A stretch of DNA of 64,000 nucleotides from Tyto alba (Eukaryota > Chordata > Aves > Strigiformes > Tytonidae), in the NCBI RefSeq assembly GCF_018691265.1, contig NW_024881295.1:18585904-18649903 (forward strand), given 5' to 3'. Within the stretch, counting starts at the first letter, position 1. Every line of letters begins with the position of its first letter. Shown here piece by piece: positions 1 through 12,410 of the stretch. Below the pieces are notes generated by a model. The model worked only from the letters and a program-made list of their open reading frames with translations. It was not told the origin of the DNA and did not search any database. The translations under genes were made by a program, and so were the position numbers.

Positions 1-479
1 AGTAATCTCTTTTCCAAGCTGAGGGTGCCAAATCTCTTCACTTTCTTCTACACCAGAAATTGTTTCCTATTTCTGACCAACCTGACCCTCCCTATCTGTA
101 TACTTTCTAGTTGTAAAATCTAATTTTTTAAGTGACCAGAGCTTCACACAAGATTGGGTACACCATGGCTTTGTGGAGTACCAGATGATAGTTTCTATTC
201 CCTTCCTGGTCTTTTGGATGGTTGGAGAGTAGGAAGCTTCATCTTCCAGTTATCTGCAATGAAGTAGGAGAATGCTTTACTTGGTGATAAAAGCTGACAT
301 GAGAACTCGCTACTGGGAACACAGAATTAGGGTCACGCTTCACCATGTGCACTGCTTTGCATTCATCAGTGCTGCATTTCTTCTGCTGCTTTGTTAGCCA
401 TGAAGTACTGGGAAATCTTTCTGAAACTCCTGGATAGCAACTTCAATTCTGTCACTCTGAAGCACTATCCCTTCGCGGG

Positions 480-503
480 AAAAAAAAAAAAAAAAAAAAA
501 AAA
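480..503 (+). repeat. Poly-A tract (A24)
   Basis: An uninterrupted run of 24 A residues follows a short GC-containing stretch. No AATAAA signal or recognisable retroposed sequence lies just upstream, so I call it a simple homopolymer rather than the tail of a processed copy. It accounts for the lysine run in the short ORF crossing it. Confidence 0.9.
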
Positions 504-3500
504 GGCAAAAATGGTAGAGGTTTTTATACTGAATCCCACAGAACTTGTTTTTTTCCCTTGTGTTTGGAGTTTTTAAGCATCCCAGAGTAAAAGAAACAAA
601 AATAAATACAATAATTATTTTTTCTCAACTTACTTTTCCTCCCAAATTGTCAGGCAAACCATTTCCTTCAGTTATAAACTGAAGGGAGAGGCTACAGATA
701 GGTTCCCTGACTGTGGAGTCTCCATGAGTAGAATTTTCAAGAACAGTCTAGACAGACAGCTGTAAGGGATGGCAGAACTGAGAGGTCTGAGATCTCCTCC
801 AATGCTGTGACTAGAATAGCCTTAGATGTGGAATTGATACATTCACTATTAGTCCTTGCTGGCTTTGGCACATTGCATTATACTGAGTGAAAAATAATTG
901 GTCTCTTTGGAATATATTTCTTTTATATATGTTTTTAAGGATGGGGATACGTCACATCCATATTTTATCAGTGTTCTGTCAGTACACAGCAGCTGAACGA
1001 AGCAGTGGTGACAGTATTATTTAGATTAGAGTTTATATATAGAAATTATGTGAATTTTCACTTTATTAACAGCTTTGCGGGAGACAGTCTTCATGTCCTT
1101 TATTTTATGCAGTATAAATATGAAACTAAATTATCTGAAGAAGTGTAGCTTTTGTAGGACAACTTAGTATTGTCAATGGTATGGCAGCAGGAGATGCCTG
1201 AGGAAAGCAGGGAGTATAAAGGGGAACAGAGAGAGGACAAAAAGAAGAGGAATATGCAGAACAGAGTGCTACATAGTGACAAAGGGGGATCTAAGAAAAA
1301 ACAGTGCTGCTCAAAGACCAAAGAAACAGATTTTTTTTGTCTCCCAGGGAACCAAATGAAGTTGCTTGGGAACTATCAACATACAAACCCATGAGGAAGA
1401 ACAGAGAGCAGAAATGTAAAGCATTGATGCCTATGGCAAATAATTTTTGCAGTAGGTCTGAGCTATCTCTGCCCGCTGCTACCTGTTGTTCAGAAATGTC
1501 TGCAAATGATGCAGTGGGAAGTACAGAAACTGGAATTTGTCGCAGAAACCTACCTCTGTCGTTTGAAAGACCAAGCACTCACCCTGGACATTGTACAGTC
1601 CTGCTGACCTCTGTGTCAGCATGGAGCTGTCTTAGTGGTTACGATGATGAGATGTCCTGTGGTCTGTGGAATGGGTAAATGTGATATTTCACGTGTATCA
1701 TAGGGTCTGCAACATTCAGCATGAAATATTGTTTAGAGAAGTACTGATTTATTTCAGACATAATTCCTAATTCGAGGAATAGACACCATTAATACAGAGC
1801 CATCCAGTGAAAGCATTAGATCTGTGTGATGTGGAGAAAATGAAACAAAAGGCGGCAGAGACCTTTATCTTTAAAAGCTTTTTTAAAATTCACACTGCCA
1901 GTCAGTACCTCTCACCCCACAGATTTAAGTATTTAGTTGTGTAGAGGTTAACTGCAGTCAGAGGAAGCAGTTTAGCCATGCTAAACTGATCTTGAATAGG
2001 GAGGGCCTGTCAGGTTTGGGTGGGAGGGTGTTTGGGGAGCGCCTGCTCCCTGAGACCCAGCAGCCCAATCCTCCCTGCTCCCCGAGCCAGCCTGGCAGCT
2101 TGTGATGCTCTGTACTCCACAGAGTCAGGGAAGTGATCCACTGGGAAATTTTGGTCACCTGGCATATTTTTTGCTTTTCTCTTTAAGCAGATCCCTGGTT
2201 AAAAAGAAAATTGGGAGTGCCAGAGCAGCTAATGTAACCTCTACCTACATTTATTGCATCCAATCATTACAACCACAGCTGATTAATAGCAATAGTTTAA
2301 AAGAATCTTTGCTTAATAGTGAGGTTTCTTTTCCCCTTAGGCTGCCAACAGCTTTCCCCTATATAATCTCATTTTTCAACATCAAGTTTTGTCTACCGGT
2401 CTGGCTATAATAAGCCTCTCACTTACTTTTTTTAAGTGCTTAGTCATCTAAGCAAGTTTTCTCTTGATATTTTTATTCAAGCCTCTCTATCAAGACAGTA
2501 GAATCTGGAGCGCACGATGCCCCAGACGGAAGAGAGCTGTGCACTGGATCGGGTGGCTGGCTTGTCGTCTCAAGCCGCTCCTTTCCTGACACCTATTTCC
2601 CGTGAGTATGGGAGCAGCAATGCGCTGTTGGCCGTGTTTCCTGAAGGGCCAGGAAGGGAGGACCCCTTTCACTCTCCGGTCATATCCCCAGACACTGCTG
2701 ACAAGGATCAGATGGCAGGTTGCCATCCCTGAAGGTTGCGCTGGGTGGACGAATCCCTACCACCCTCAGTTCTGTCTCTGACCTGCCAGTTCCCTTCACA
2801 GCCAGTCACTGAAGTCTCACACACTTCCCATACATTTTCCGATTTTATTTTCTTCTTACTGTCATATTGCCAAAGTCATCCTCCATCCCACTTTCTCCTT
2901 TTCTCTATTTTTCTGGTTCCCATCTGTCACAGGTGGAAAAGAAGCACCAGACAATGTAATACAGCCAAGCTCAACTCAGTTCATCAAGCGAGGGATAGGC
3001 TGTGTCAGGAGAAGCTACACAGACGGGCACGTGCACACACAGAATTAACCAAGACCTTCACCGTGCACAGCGAGTTGGCACGCTCAAGCCCAGGGGAACG
3101 TGGCACTTGCTTTGTCCAACCTGTCTCTGTGTCGGGCTTTGGGCAGCAGCTCAGCACCAATATGTGTTGGTTCTACCTTGAGCCATCTGCTCCCATGAGG
3201 TGTTGGACATCTTCAAAGCAATGCCTCCCCCCAGCCTCTATTAGTCCTTAGTGCTGGGGTACTTACAGCCAGATGTCGACACAGGCCACCGGCCAGATCT
3301 GTCTACAACAATATCACTTTCCCAGCAGTTTCAGATATGGTTATCCAGTCGTTTGTTGATCCACGGCCTGTCCCAAGGCTCATCACACTAAGTCATTTGC
3401 ATTATCCTATCAACCATAGCTCGTTATGCTCAGTAACTCAACCCTTGATCAAGGCAAAATCATGATGCTCCTATAATATCATTATTTATAAAGCATATAA

Positions 3501-6500
3501 ATAAATGTGTGCCTGTGGGTATTTAAGTCTTGTTTTGTATTTACTTAACACCAAATCTTAACAGCTTGGTGTAAAAGACAAGGGAAAAAAAAAATATTCT
3601 GCTTGCCCTTTTCTTTGAATAACCTTGAAGCTTATGTGTGAGTGTGAATCTCTTCCAGCTTTCCATGGATTGGAGTCAAAAAATGCCAGCTAAGGACCAT
3701 AGAGGTCAGCCAAGAGACATGGCTCCCCTGACCATTCCTAGGAGGAATCCCTTGTTCAAAACAAGTCCCTTATCCTGCTAATCAATTTTCAAAACATGTT
3801 TCTACTCTGACAGATCCCTTGCAGAGAGAATCTGTGACAAGTTTGCAAATTAACTTCACTTCTGCATCTAACATCAGTAAATTGCCAAATCTCTTAAAAG
3901 GTAGCAGCTGCCATTTTCTCACAATATTAAGGAGAGGGAATGCTTTTAACGAAAAGTGGGGAGGAGAGGAGGGTCACTATTTGGTTTTCTCCTTTTAGGT
4001 GGGCACTCGTATTGTCTTCTCCATGGTGGTGAATTTTATTATTTTATTTATTTATGAATTTGATTCAGTTGCCTGCGAACAACAGCTTTGAGTGATCGGC
4101 AGCAGACACCAGAGCAGCTGGAAGTCAGGCAGAAGCAGGAGAATGATCAGGTGCCCACATTTGTTTTCCCATGGTTGTACCGAATGCTCTAAAAGTACTA
4201 TCTTACTTTTGGATAAGTTTATGTCTCTGTGCTTGCAGAGATTGTTCCATTCATATCATATAGATAAATGTGATGATAATAGCTGCCTGAGTTTTCAGAC
4301 AGCCTGAAAACCAGAAAGATTGATGAATTTATTAATCTTAAAAGGAATAATAAATGGTAATCATCAGACATCAATGGCAAATAATATCAAGATATGTTAC
4401 CTTTTTGCTCATGAAAGTAGGCAAGAACAAGAGGTGTGATCAGGGACTATGTCAATAGCAGAACTGAGATGTTCTGCAGGACTGTACAGTCTGGTACCAC
4501 AGCTATAGTATGATCTTTGCGTGGACTTTGCTTGTAACTAGGTTTGCAGAAGATATCACTCATGTGTATTCAATGTGGGGCATTAGGGAGCAGTTACTTT
4601 GCATGTTGTCCTATACAGATGAGTTCTTTTGTTTTTTCACAAGCCTATTTTGGGACTTACCAAGAGCTGAGCAGAAGCACAGCTCCCCTTCTTGTCATGT
4701 CCCCTTCCACAAGCAGAATTACTTTCTCTTCCATCTTCATACAACCCACATTCACATTTGCCATTCACAGGCTGTCTCTGAAGCTCTTCCACATAGTATT
4801 TCCAGCAGCTCATGAGGGAAGCAGTAGCAGATGGGTTCCTTGCATCAAAGGAATTACCATCTGTTATTTCACTTCCAAATTTTGTGCAATACTGGCAAGA
4901 AATTTGTTGTTTCTCCTGTTCCCTCTTGATCCTCTGCTGCCCGGTTGGGCAAACAAAGGTAGGCAAATAGCAGCATCCCTCTTGCCTTTCCCCCTGGTTA
5001 TACCAGGGACTCCTGTAAGCAACGGTAACATTCAGCACCCAAAGTGGTTGTACCCCCACTTCACAGACTCCTCATGCCAAGCTCCACCCGCTTCACTTTC
5101 AGAAACTCCTCATCATCCAAGGGGGAATGAAGAAAGCCTCAGGAGACAACCTTGCAGAAATTCCCAATTAACTTTATCTCCCTCCCAAATGGTAGTACAG
5201 ATCAGGAAAGTCTCTGGCACTGTGGGATCAGTTTACTCTACTCTTACACCATATTATTTTTTCCCAGCTAGACACATTTGGATAGCTACTGTTAAAATAC
5301 AACAAAATACCTTTCTTTACATCCTCATTGACAAGACTTTATTTTGAAAGAAAAATGCTTCACCCCAAAACCTTACCATGTTTCCCACATAGAGAGCTCT
5401 AGGAATTCAGTTGTTTTCTAGTCTGTAAGGTCAGGGTTAGCAACTGCTGCATTCTCATTGTCTTGCTAATTTGCAGGTTTAGTTACAGTCTATCTCTCTG
5501 GGGCTTGGGGGGGTTTCTTTTTTTTTTTTTTTTTTAAATAGAGTTCTTGGTTCTAAGGAAAAGCTGGAACCAAAGACGAGCCACTTTTGACCTAGCTCAG
5601 AAAGCATAAAGCAAATGAAAATAGCCCAAAATATTGTTGCGAAATAAACCACAAGGAAAATACCCTTGGGATTTTTTTTATGGGTTTCAATTTTTTTAAG
5701 GGTCAGATTTGACAATACAGAATTCACATGAAATAATTTTATGTAGTACTTGTTTCAGCTATTCCAATCCTTGTCTGTGTGTTGAATAATGCGATTATTA
5801 TAAGAAAAAGTATAAGTGCAATTATTGAAAAAAAGTTCTATAGAAGTTCTAGCATGAAGTCAATCTCCAGTTCAAGATCTTAATCGCCTAATTGTGCTTT
5901 GACTTCTCCCTTACATGACGAAAATAATTGTAGCTTTGATCCAGATGCCTTCTTTGTAAGCCTTTATTTTAGCGTTTTGAATACACACCACCTGTTCTGT
6001 ATTATGTTTTGACAAAAATCTAATGAAACCCAACTTTATAGGGTAATGTCATAAATCTGGCACCTTCCCCAAATGCCACGCTCACTTAGCAGAAACATAA
6101 TGCAATTTTCTTTGTGTTGTGCATTCTGCATTCATTCGAACGTGTGTTTAGCAACTGCATTTGAGAGAAGGCCACAACCAACCTATTCCTGAGCACTGAA
6201 ATACTAACTTGTAGCTCCTTTAAAAAAAAAGCAAAATCATATGCTTTTTTTTAGTATCTGAATCAAATTTTCCTAATATTATCAACACAGCATTATAATT
6301 AGAATCCACATAAAAATTTCAGTTTCTCTCTCAGCCGTCATTGTCTGTAGATGCTTTTAGTCATTGATGCATGATAAGGAATCTAAGGCAAATGCTAACT
6401 TTAGCAGAAATAAGTGCTTTTTGAAGCTATTTTTAATAGGTGCACTGCAGATCCTAGTCTTTCTAGACAAGCCACACTGTTAAATGCAAATTCGTTCCTC

Positions 6501-6889
6501 TCCCACACTAATCACTTCCGAGGAGAAAAGCCAGTTAAAATGGGACCAAAAGGTGCAGCCTGGTTCTTATTTGGTAGTCAACCCCAGCTTCAGCCAGGGA
6601 ATCTACCTATTAATCTGATTTTTCCAGCTGCTTTTGCCCATGCTGTGGTGGGAGGAAGTCCAGGAACTGGGCAGCTCTGCACATCCACTCGCTCCAAAGA
6701 CGTTGGCGAGGACTTGACGTAATAAAAGGAAGAAGGGGACCGGAGGAGTAATGTATAGCCTCATTTCACTTCCCAGAAAGACACTAAAGATGATTGAGCA
6801 ATTGATTTGTGAGTGTCTGGGAAAGAAACAAAATGGGTTTAAAAACTGCCAGGGTAGAACTGCCAAGAAAAGTGGGCGTCAGACCTGTA

Positions 6890-7280
6890 CCTTTGTGCTT
6901 TAAGGCGAGCAACTGGCTGGGTGGGTAAGCGGCAGCGGGAGGCTGGGGTCACCGTGGCCGGAGCAAAAAGTCGCGGTTGTGCCGAGGGACCGGGTGCTCC
7001 GGATGGCAAAGCCCTTCGTTAATCTCCACAGGTACCTGCCCGTCTCGGGGGGGTCGTTATCGACGGCCTGATGGCAGCGTGACAGCCTTCCCCGGGGGTG
7101 CTGGGCAGCGGTGGGTGGGCTGCCTGGCAGCCGTGGGGAGGACCCCCACGCACCCAGGGCACCGGTCTGGGGGGCACCCGTGGAGCAGCACCCCTGGCCC
7201 GGTGCTGGGCTGGTGGGAACTGGGGGCAGTAGGAGGGAGGTGGCCATTACCGAGCAGGGAGAGGTAGGGGCTGTGGCCAG
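6890..7280. promoter_or_regulatory. GC/CpG-rich islet about 7 kb upstream of BICD1
   Basis: Base composition changes sharply from AT-rich flank to GC-rich sequence with roughly twenty CpG dinucleotides in under 400 bp, then returns to AT-rich DNA with a long CpG-poor stretch. Overlapping ORFs in several frames (for example 6900-7247 on the minus strand) are stop-poor because of composition and match no family I know. It may be a small unmethylated CpG island, such as an alternative promoter, an enhancer or the start of a non-coding transcript, or only a GC-rich remnant. Calling it regulatory is inference. Confidence 0.3.
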
Positions 7281-7544
7281 CAGGCAGGCCCAGAGGAGTT
7301 TGAATTATATGCAGGTTTTGGAGTATTTTTGCTTAAAACCCCCTCAGCTGTCGTGATGGCAAAAAATTAACATGCTGTTATCACGATGCATTTGAGTTCA
7401 ATGTGGCAAACTCAACGGTGTGTAGTGAAAAAACTCCCTGATCTGATTCTACGCTCTGGGAATTAAAACTTTTTAGACACAAAGCAGTTGATCATACATT
7501 TGTATGACTTTGTTGATGCCTCTGTACAAGAAATAATTGTGGGC

Positions 7545-8245
7545 GTTTTGGAGGAGGATATTCAAATGATCTTGACATACTGAATAAGTGATCCAAAATC
7601 AACAAGATGAACCTCAGCAGAGATAAATGCAGAGATGTAAGTGGATGGAAAAGCAGCAGGGCAAAAAAAAAAGATCCTGAAGCTGCAAAGTACAGACTAA
7701 GTAATAATGTGTTGTGGTTTCTTAAAACATAGGATGGGGTACAAGGAGTACACTGGCAGTGCGGGAGATATTTGGTCCATGTTATTCAGTAGTGGGGAAG
7801 CCTTCACCTGGAGGCACTATGGTCAGCCTAAAAAAGCAAGAAATGAGACAGTTCTGAAAAGGTCATCCAGAGCTCTGGATGAGATTAGAAGGGATGATTT
7901 ACAAGTACAGACTGAGGGGTCTGAGAAAAATTTGGAAATTTGCTTAATGAATAAAAGAAAAAACTGAACAGCCTTCAAACATCGAAGAAACTGATGAAAA
8001 CAGCACAGTGTTTACTGAAGGACAGGAATAGATCATCTAGCTATGTAGTGAAAAAAAGTTTAAACTCTACATTGGAAAAGTTTCCATTTGTGAAGGTGGT
8101 GAAATATTGGAAAAGGCTTTGTAGGCATATTGTCATATGCGTGTCACCGAGGGTTTTAAGAAGATATTAGATAACCCTAACCATGAACGGTCTAGATGCA
8201 TTTGATCCCACCCTACATATGGGACTGGACTCCTTCTAGCCCTCC
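7545..8245 (+). mobile_element. Old, heavily diverged CR1 LINE fragment (3' half)
   Basis: The order of landmarks follows the 3' part of CR1 non-LTR retrotransposons. It begins with a segment like the reverse-transcriptase C-terminus, containing the familiar aaatcaacaagatgaa word near 7599. Next comes a 'cattcagtagtggggaagcc' type region and the region around 7850-7930 that in younger copies reads as the 'gagaggctgagggag' block. The final part around 8150-8235 (ggttttaagaagatattaga and following) matches the 'gtttttaagaacaggttgga' block. All frames are broken by indels and stops, so it is a dead fossil. It is clearly older than the CR1 at 20740-21400. Boundaries are good to about 50 bp and subfamily is not assigned. 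Confidence 0.6.
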
Positions 8246-8430
8246 GCGTCTCTAATGCAGAGACAGAGCGGGTGGGGACGCCCCAGGAGTGAGCGAAGAG
8301 GGTGAAGATGCTGGGGGGGGGGACCACACGAGGCGGGAGGAAGGTGCGAAGTGCAGCCAGCGAGCCGTGGAGGCACCGTCCCGCGGCGCTGCTGCAGCTC
8401 AGAGCGGGGAAGCGGAGCTGAACTCGTCGC
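8246..8430. promoter_or_regulatory. Small GC/CpG-rich islet beside the old CR1
   Basis: Directly after the CR1 relic the sequence becomes GC-rich, with about eighteen CpGs in under 200 bp, a run of ten or more G and a CCGCGGCG cluster near 8381-8388. CpG-poor DNA resumes by about 8450. ORFs across it on both strands have no recognisable similarity. Its role is unknown; the CpG density would fit local hypomethylation, but that is inference. Confidence 0.25.
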
Positions 8431-11400
8431 TGCTGGAAGGCTCCAGTCTCCCACGTACAAGCTGCCTCGCCTCTCCACATCACCGGCCTCTCAGTGGGTG
8501 CAGCGGTGGGTGCCTGGCTTTCCGAGGCTCCAGCAAAAGTAAAAAGGTGTTTCAGGATACAGTCATTTTGCCCTCATCTCTCATAACAATCTGCTGGCCT
8601 AGATGGCCGGCTACTTTGCAGTTTGCCTGAGTCCTGACGGTAGTGGTTATCTGGGCAATGGATGCTTCTGGTGTTCTTCTGAGATAAACCGTGTTTTCCT
8701 GTCTCCTCCCAGTTTTAAATCTTTTGGTAAAGAACAGTTTGCTGTGACACTGACTTATCTAGGCTAAATTGCCGAGAAGTTGTTTGGACAAAGTATTCTA
8801 AGCGGAGAGGTCTTCCTTGTGTCACAGGGAAGTGCTTAGTTCTGCAAATAGGCATGATAATCCTTTCTGTCTTTCTTTCAGCCATTTTTTTTTGGTACTG
8901 TACGTCTCTGCATAGAGTGGAAGAGCTGTGTTCTGGGTCTTGACCCTGGGGGGCAATGCTGTCAATTAAAAGACTCAGCTGACATCTGTGGAGCTGAATC
9001 AAGACCCACGCTCAACACTTGCTGAAAGCAACATCCTTGCAGGCTGAGGTGATATTATTCAGTTTAACAGAATTAATAATTCACATTCCTTGCTATAGTC
9101 TGTAGTTTTTCTATACTGAGGTATCAGCTTGCCGCTTAGTTCTTGGTGACTGTGTTTTCTAAATGTCTTTATGCTTTATTTTTTGATAGTTTTCTTGTAA
9201 AACTCATTTTTGGTTCTCTAGCCCTTGCTCATTACACACAAAGCATCCTGCCAATCATTTATGTACAGTCCTTTTTTGTGATTTCCTTGTTGGAGTGTCC
9301 TGGTTTATCTTGTTCTTCCTTTCAGATTCTGTGTGTTCTACGTGAGCGGTTTTCAACCTTTTCAGGTTTTTGGGGCCCAAAATTATTCTTGTGGGGATTT
9401 GGTGTACAGGATCCTGTATCACAGAGGACTTGCATAAGGACACTACAGTTTGAAAGTCTTTCTTCTGAATAGTGACACTCATGTTAATCAGCATAACATC
9501 ATTACTTTTCATTATATGCATTATTATTAGCTCCTGTGTTTAGTTTCTCTTAACATTCTCTATAAACTAATTTTCTTAAAACCTATTACCACTTCTATTG
9601 CGCTAGGATCTTGAAATATCTTTTACAATTTCATTTTCTTCTCAGTGCCTCCCTTTTATCTCTAGGCTAGTCATTCATTACAAATGTGGTGCTCATATTC
9701 AGCGCTCGAGAAAGATGAAGCTTTGGCAGTGTAACAGCCACTTGGTTATTTCCAAACCAGACCCAGCAGTTGCCATACTGCTTTCCCTCAGTGCTTTTCC
9801 CCTCTTTTCACTTTCAGGAAATCAACCCCATTCTTACTGACGATGACAGATTGGTCCTCATACTCTTTTTTTTTTTTTTTTTTCCTCCCCTTTGGTCACT
9901 CTGGTGAGCCTGTCAAGCACTACTAATTAGCAGTTGTTAGCTTTGGGCTCTGGTCCTCTGAGATGCTCCATGCAAATGGACTCAGAGTGGTTTCTGAGTA
10001 CGCTGTGAGTGCAGGGGTTCAGCCATCTGCAATATATGGTACTGGGTGGCTTTTATAGCTGCATTTTCACTATGACATAGAACCAGTAGTTCATTTCATA
10101 TACATCATTAAATGCTTCTTAAATGATCTGAAATTTGGATAATATTCTCTTGAGCAAGATTTGAACTGTATCATTTTGCCTGTCCTTGAATATCAGACTG
10201 TCTCAAAAAAATCTGTAATCAAACCAGCATTTTTTGGTACTGGAACCTACTATCCTTAGTTTAAGAGTCCACTAGTATCACATGCCAAGAATTCAAAGGG
10301 CAATTTCTGTCCACGAAATGGATGCAATCAGGAGGCTCGTTTTATGAGGGTGTGTTGAATGTCACTAAATGACTATGGACTGGTTTGAAATATTCATGTG
10401 ATAAGGGTGCAGCAGGGCAAAATGAAGGAGAAATAACAATGCAGTGTGATACGCCAACCTTTAGGAAGATCAGGGCATCAGCTGAGGGGAGGCAGAAAAT
10501 GTAAAAGCATTGTAGCAGGACTTAAACCAATGTGAGGTAATGCATACCTGGGCAGTGAAATTATTTAAATTGCCCATATCACTGTTCAGGGCTACTGCAT
10601 TGATAAGTGGGCTCCTAAAGGGGCCAGATCTGTGACTGAGACCAGCACTTTGTTGGCACCACTGTGCAGTCACTTGAATCCATGCATTATTATAGGCACT
10701 CCAGAAAGCAAGAAATTTCCATCAAAGGAGGTCTTACTGCTTCAGTTATGAGCTCCTCACTAGGGAATGACCACATTTGGGCCATGCTGCAACACTTCCT
10801 TCTTTAATTATGTCTTTTCCTATAACTGCAATGCTATTTATAGGACCATCCATTTTTTCCATTTTTTCTCATCTCCACGGAGTCAGGAATGAGGCGAAAC
10901 AAAGCTCCTTATATTGGGGAAAGGAGCTTAAATATTTTTCGGATCCATCAGCGAGCTTAGTAGTCCAGTATAAATACAGATGGAGGAGTCTTGGCAGTAG
11001 AATGTAGGTGCTAGTTTGAAGCCCTAAGAAAGAATGTAGATGCGAAAGGCAGGATTTGTTTAGTCAGATATATGTGTCTGAATGTATACGTCTGTGTCTG
11101 TGCTGGCCACCCCAGGTGCTGTCCTTTGTAGTCAGTGGAGAGAAACTGGCGACTCTGGGGACTTTTAAAAGAAGACTTTTGAAGAGGTAGACTTTTAAAA
11201 CAAATATCACCAAAGGAGACATATTTGATATTGCATATGTTTAGGAGGCAAGATGCAGAATAAATGGGTATTAATGATAATAAATCATGGGCATGCTGGT
11301 TGCTTTCAATTTAGAGGAGCCACAGGACATCCAGTCTATGGAAACTCTCCCACAGTCACTGTGAACTTCTGCACAGTCCACAATAGCTGGACTGTGCTTC

Positions 11401-12234
11401 TCACTTTCTTGTGAGGTATTGCAGAAAAACTGACACATTTTAACATGCCAGATTTCCCCTCTGGGGTGCAGATGTTCAGACATGTGTTGAGGCTGCCCTT
11501 GGGTTGTGAGAGGGATCGTCAACTAAACAATGTCAAGTGGAGTTACACCAAGGCTGGATTAGCTATTGGCATCCAGTTGCTTCAGTCATTTCCCACACCA
11601 TCCTTGGCCCAGACGCTCATTTTCAGCTCCAGTCTTCAGCTGTTTGTTTTCCAATCTGTCCCTGAAGGAGTGCTCACGAAAGACTTGCTTGCACAGTGGC
11701 ATAGGTGGAAAGCTCAGGAAGACTGCTAGCCTAGAGTTTGTAAAAGCTCTTGAGACAACGTTTTGGTCCTGCTTTAGGGTTGTTTGATTTTGGTTTGGTT
11801 TTTCTTTTTTTTTTTTTTTTTTTTTTTCCTTCTGATTTGTGTTTTTTTTTTCATCCTCTTTTAAGAAAAGGATGCTGAGGTTAGGTGTACAGTTGGAATT
11901 ACAGTTGGAGTACTGGTGTTTTCCTCTGTTTTGATGGTTGGTCATCGATGAGAGCCACTCACTTTCTTTACTTATTAATATTCACACTTATTTCTTTCCT
12001 GTTAATATTCATGCTTGCTTCTACACTAGAATTTATTAAAAATGTACATTTTTGGAAGCTGCTTTCAAGCTACAAATTGACAGAACATCTATTATTTTGC
12101 TTGCTTCTTCCATTTATGTTCTCTAAGCAACAAGAAGTGTTTATGCAGACTAGATTACAATGTCTCAGTTATGTATGCATGCAAATATATTTCTAAAATG
12201 GATATGTTATATACTGTATGCATATACTGCAAAA
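8431..12234. other. Intergenic sequence without recognised genes
   Basis: I found no exon, RNA gene or clear transposon here. The segment contains homopolymer T runs (9866-9883 and the T23 at 11805-11827) and otherwise ordinary AT-rich vertebrate sequence. Short ORFs up to 119 codons are within what chance gives; the 119-codon minus-strand ORF at 11586-11945 is partly a lysine run templated by the T23 tract. Confidence 0.6.
11805..11827 (+). repeat. Poly-T tract (T23)
   Basis: An uninterrupted T run in a T-rich neighbourhood that includes a T10 about 20 bp downstream. On the minus strand it would be a poly-A, but no retroposed body was recognised next to it. Confidence 0.85.
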
Positions 12235-12410
12235 CTAGTGTTAGTGCTTCCATTTGCAGATCTCAAAGCACTCTGCTGAGAAGTCTTAACATTTTAAGCT
12301 CTTAGACGTGGGGAAGCTGAGGTAGAAAGGGGATGTGGCTTGTTTAAAGCTGCATTAACAGCTCAGCAAGAAATGGAATCTGTCTTTGATTTCCAATTCA
12401 GTGCTCCATT
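12235..12410 (-). mobile_element. MIR-like ancient SINE relic, reverse orientation
   Basis: Read on the + strand, the segment has in order the antisense landmarks of amniote MIR-type SINEs: 'gatctcaaagcactctgctg', a 'ggggaagctgaggtagaaag' block (compare the usual 'ggaaactgaggcacagag'), a 'tggcttgtttaaagctgc' block in place of 'gacttgcccaaggtcac', then 'cagctcagcaagaaatggaa'. Divergence is high, as expected for a SINE family that stopped moving long before birds diversified. The identification rests on recalled consensus order, not an alignment. Confidence 0.55.

Larger units (their letters stand above)
1..7544. other. Distal 5' flank of BICD1, apparently intergenic and non-coding
   Basis: No open reading frame here resembles a protein family I know, and no exon flanked by convincing splice sites was recognised on either strand. 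The stretch is mostly AT-rich. It holds an A24 run near the left end, a T18 run at about 5518-5535 and some TTTA-rich sequence near 4030-4060. A 267-codon anonymous ORF at 4544-5347 and a 171-codon one at 2736-3251 are open by sequence only; both are serine/proline-rich and look like conceptual translation of non-coding DNA. Part of 2926-3470 could be an old LTR-like insertion, but I could not match it to a known element. The GC-rich islet at 6890-7280 is listed separately. Confidence 0.6.

Noticed and set aside
2736..3470. 171-codon ORF and possible old LTR-like block
   Set aside because: A TGTCAC-type start near 2926 suggested an LTR, but I found no matching end, target-site duplication or recognisable family, and the ORF has no known similarity.
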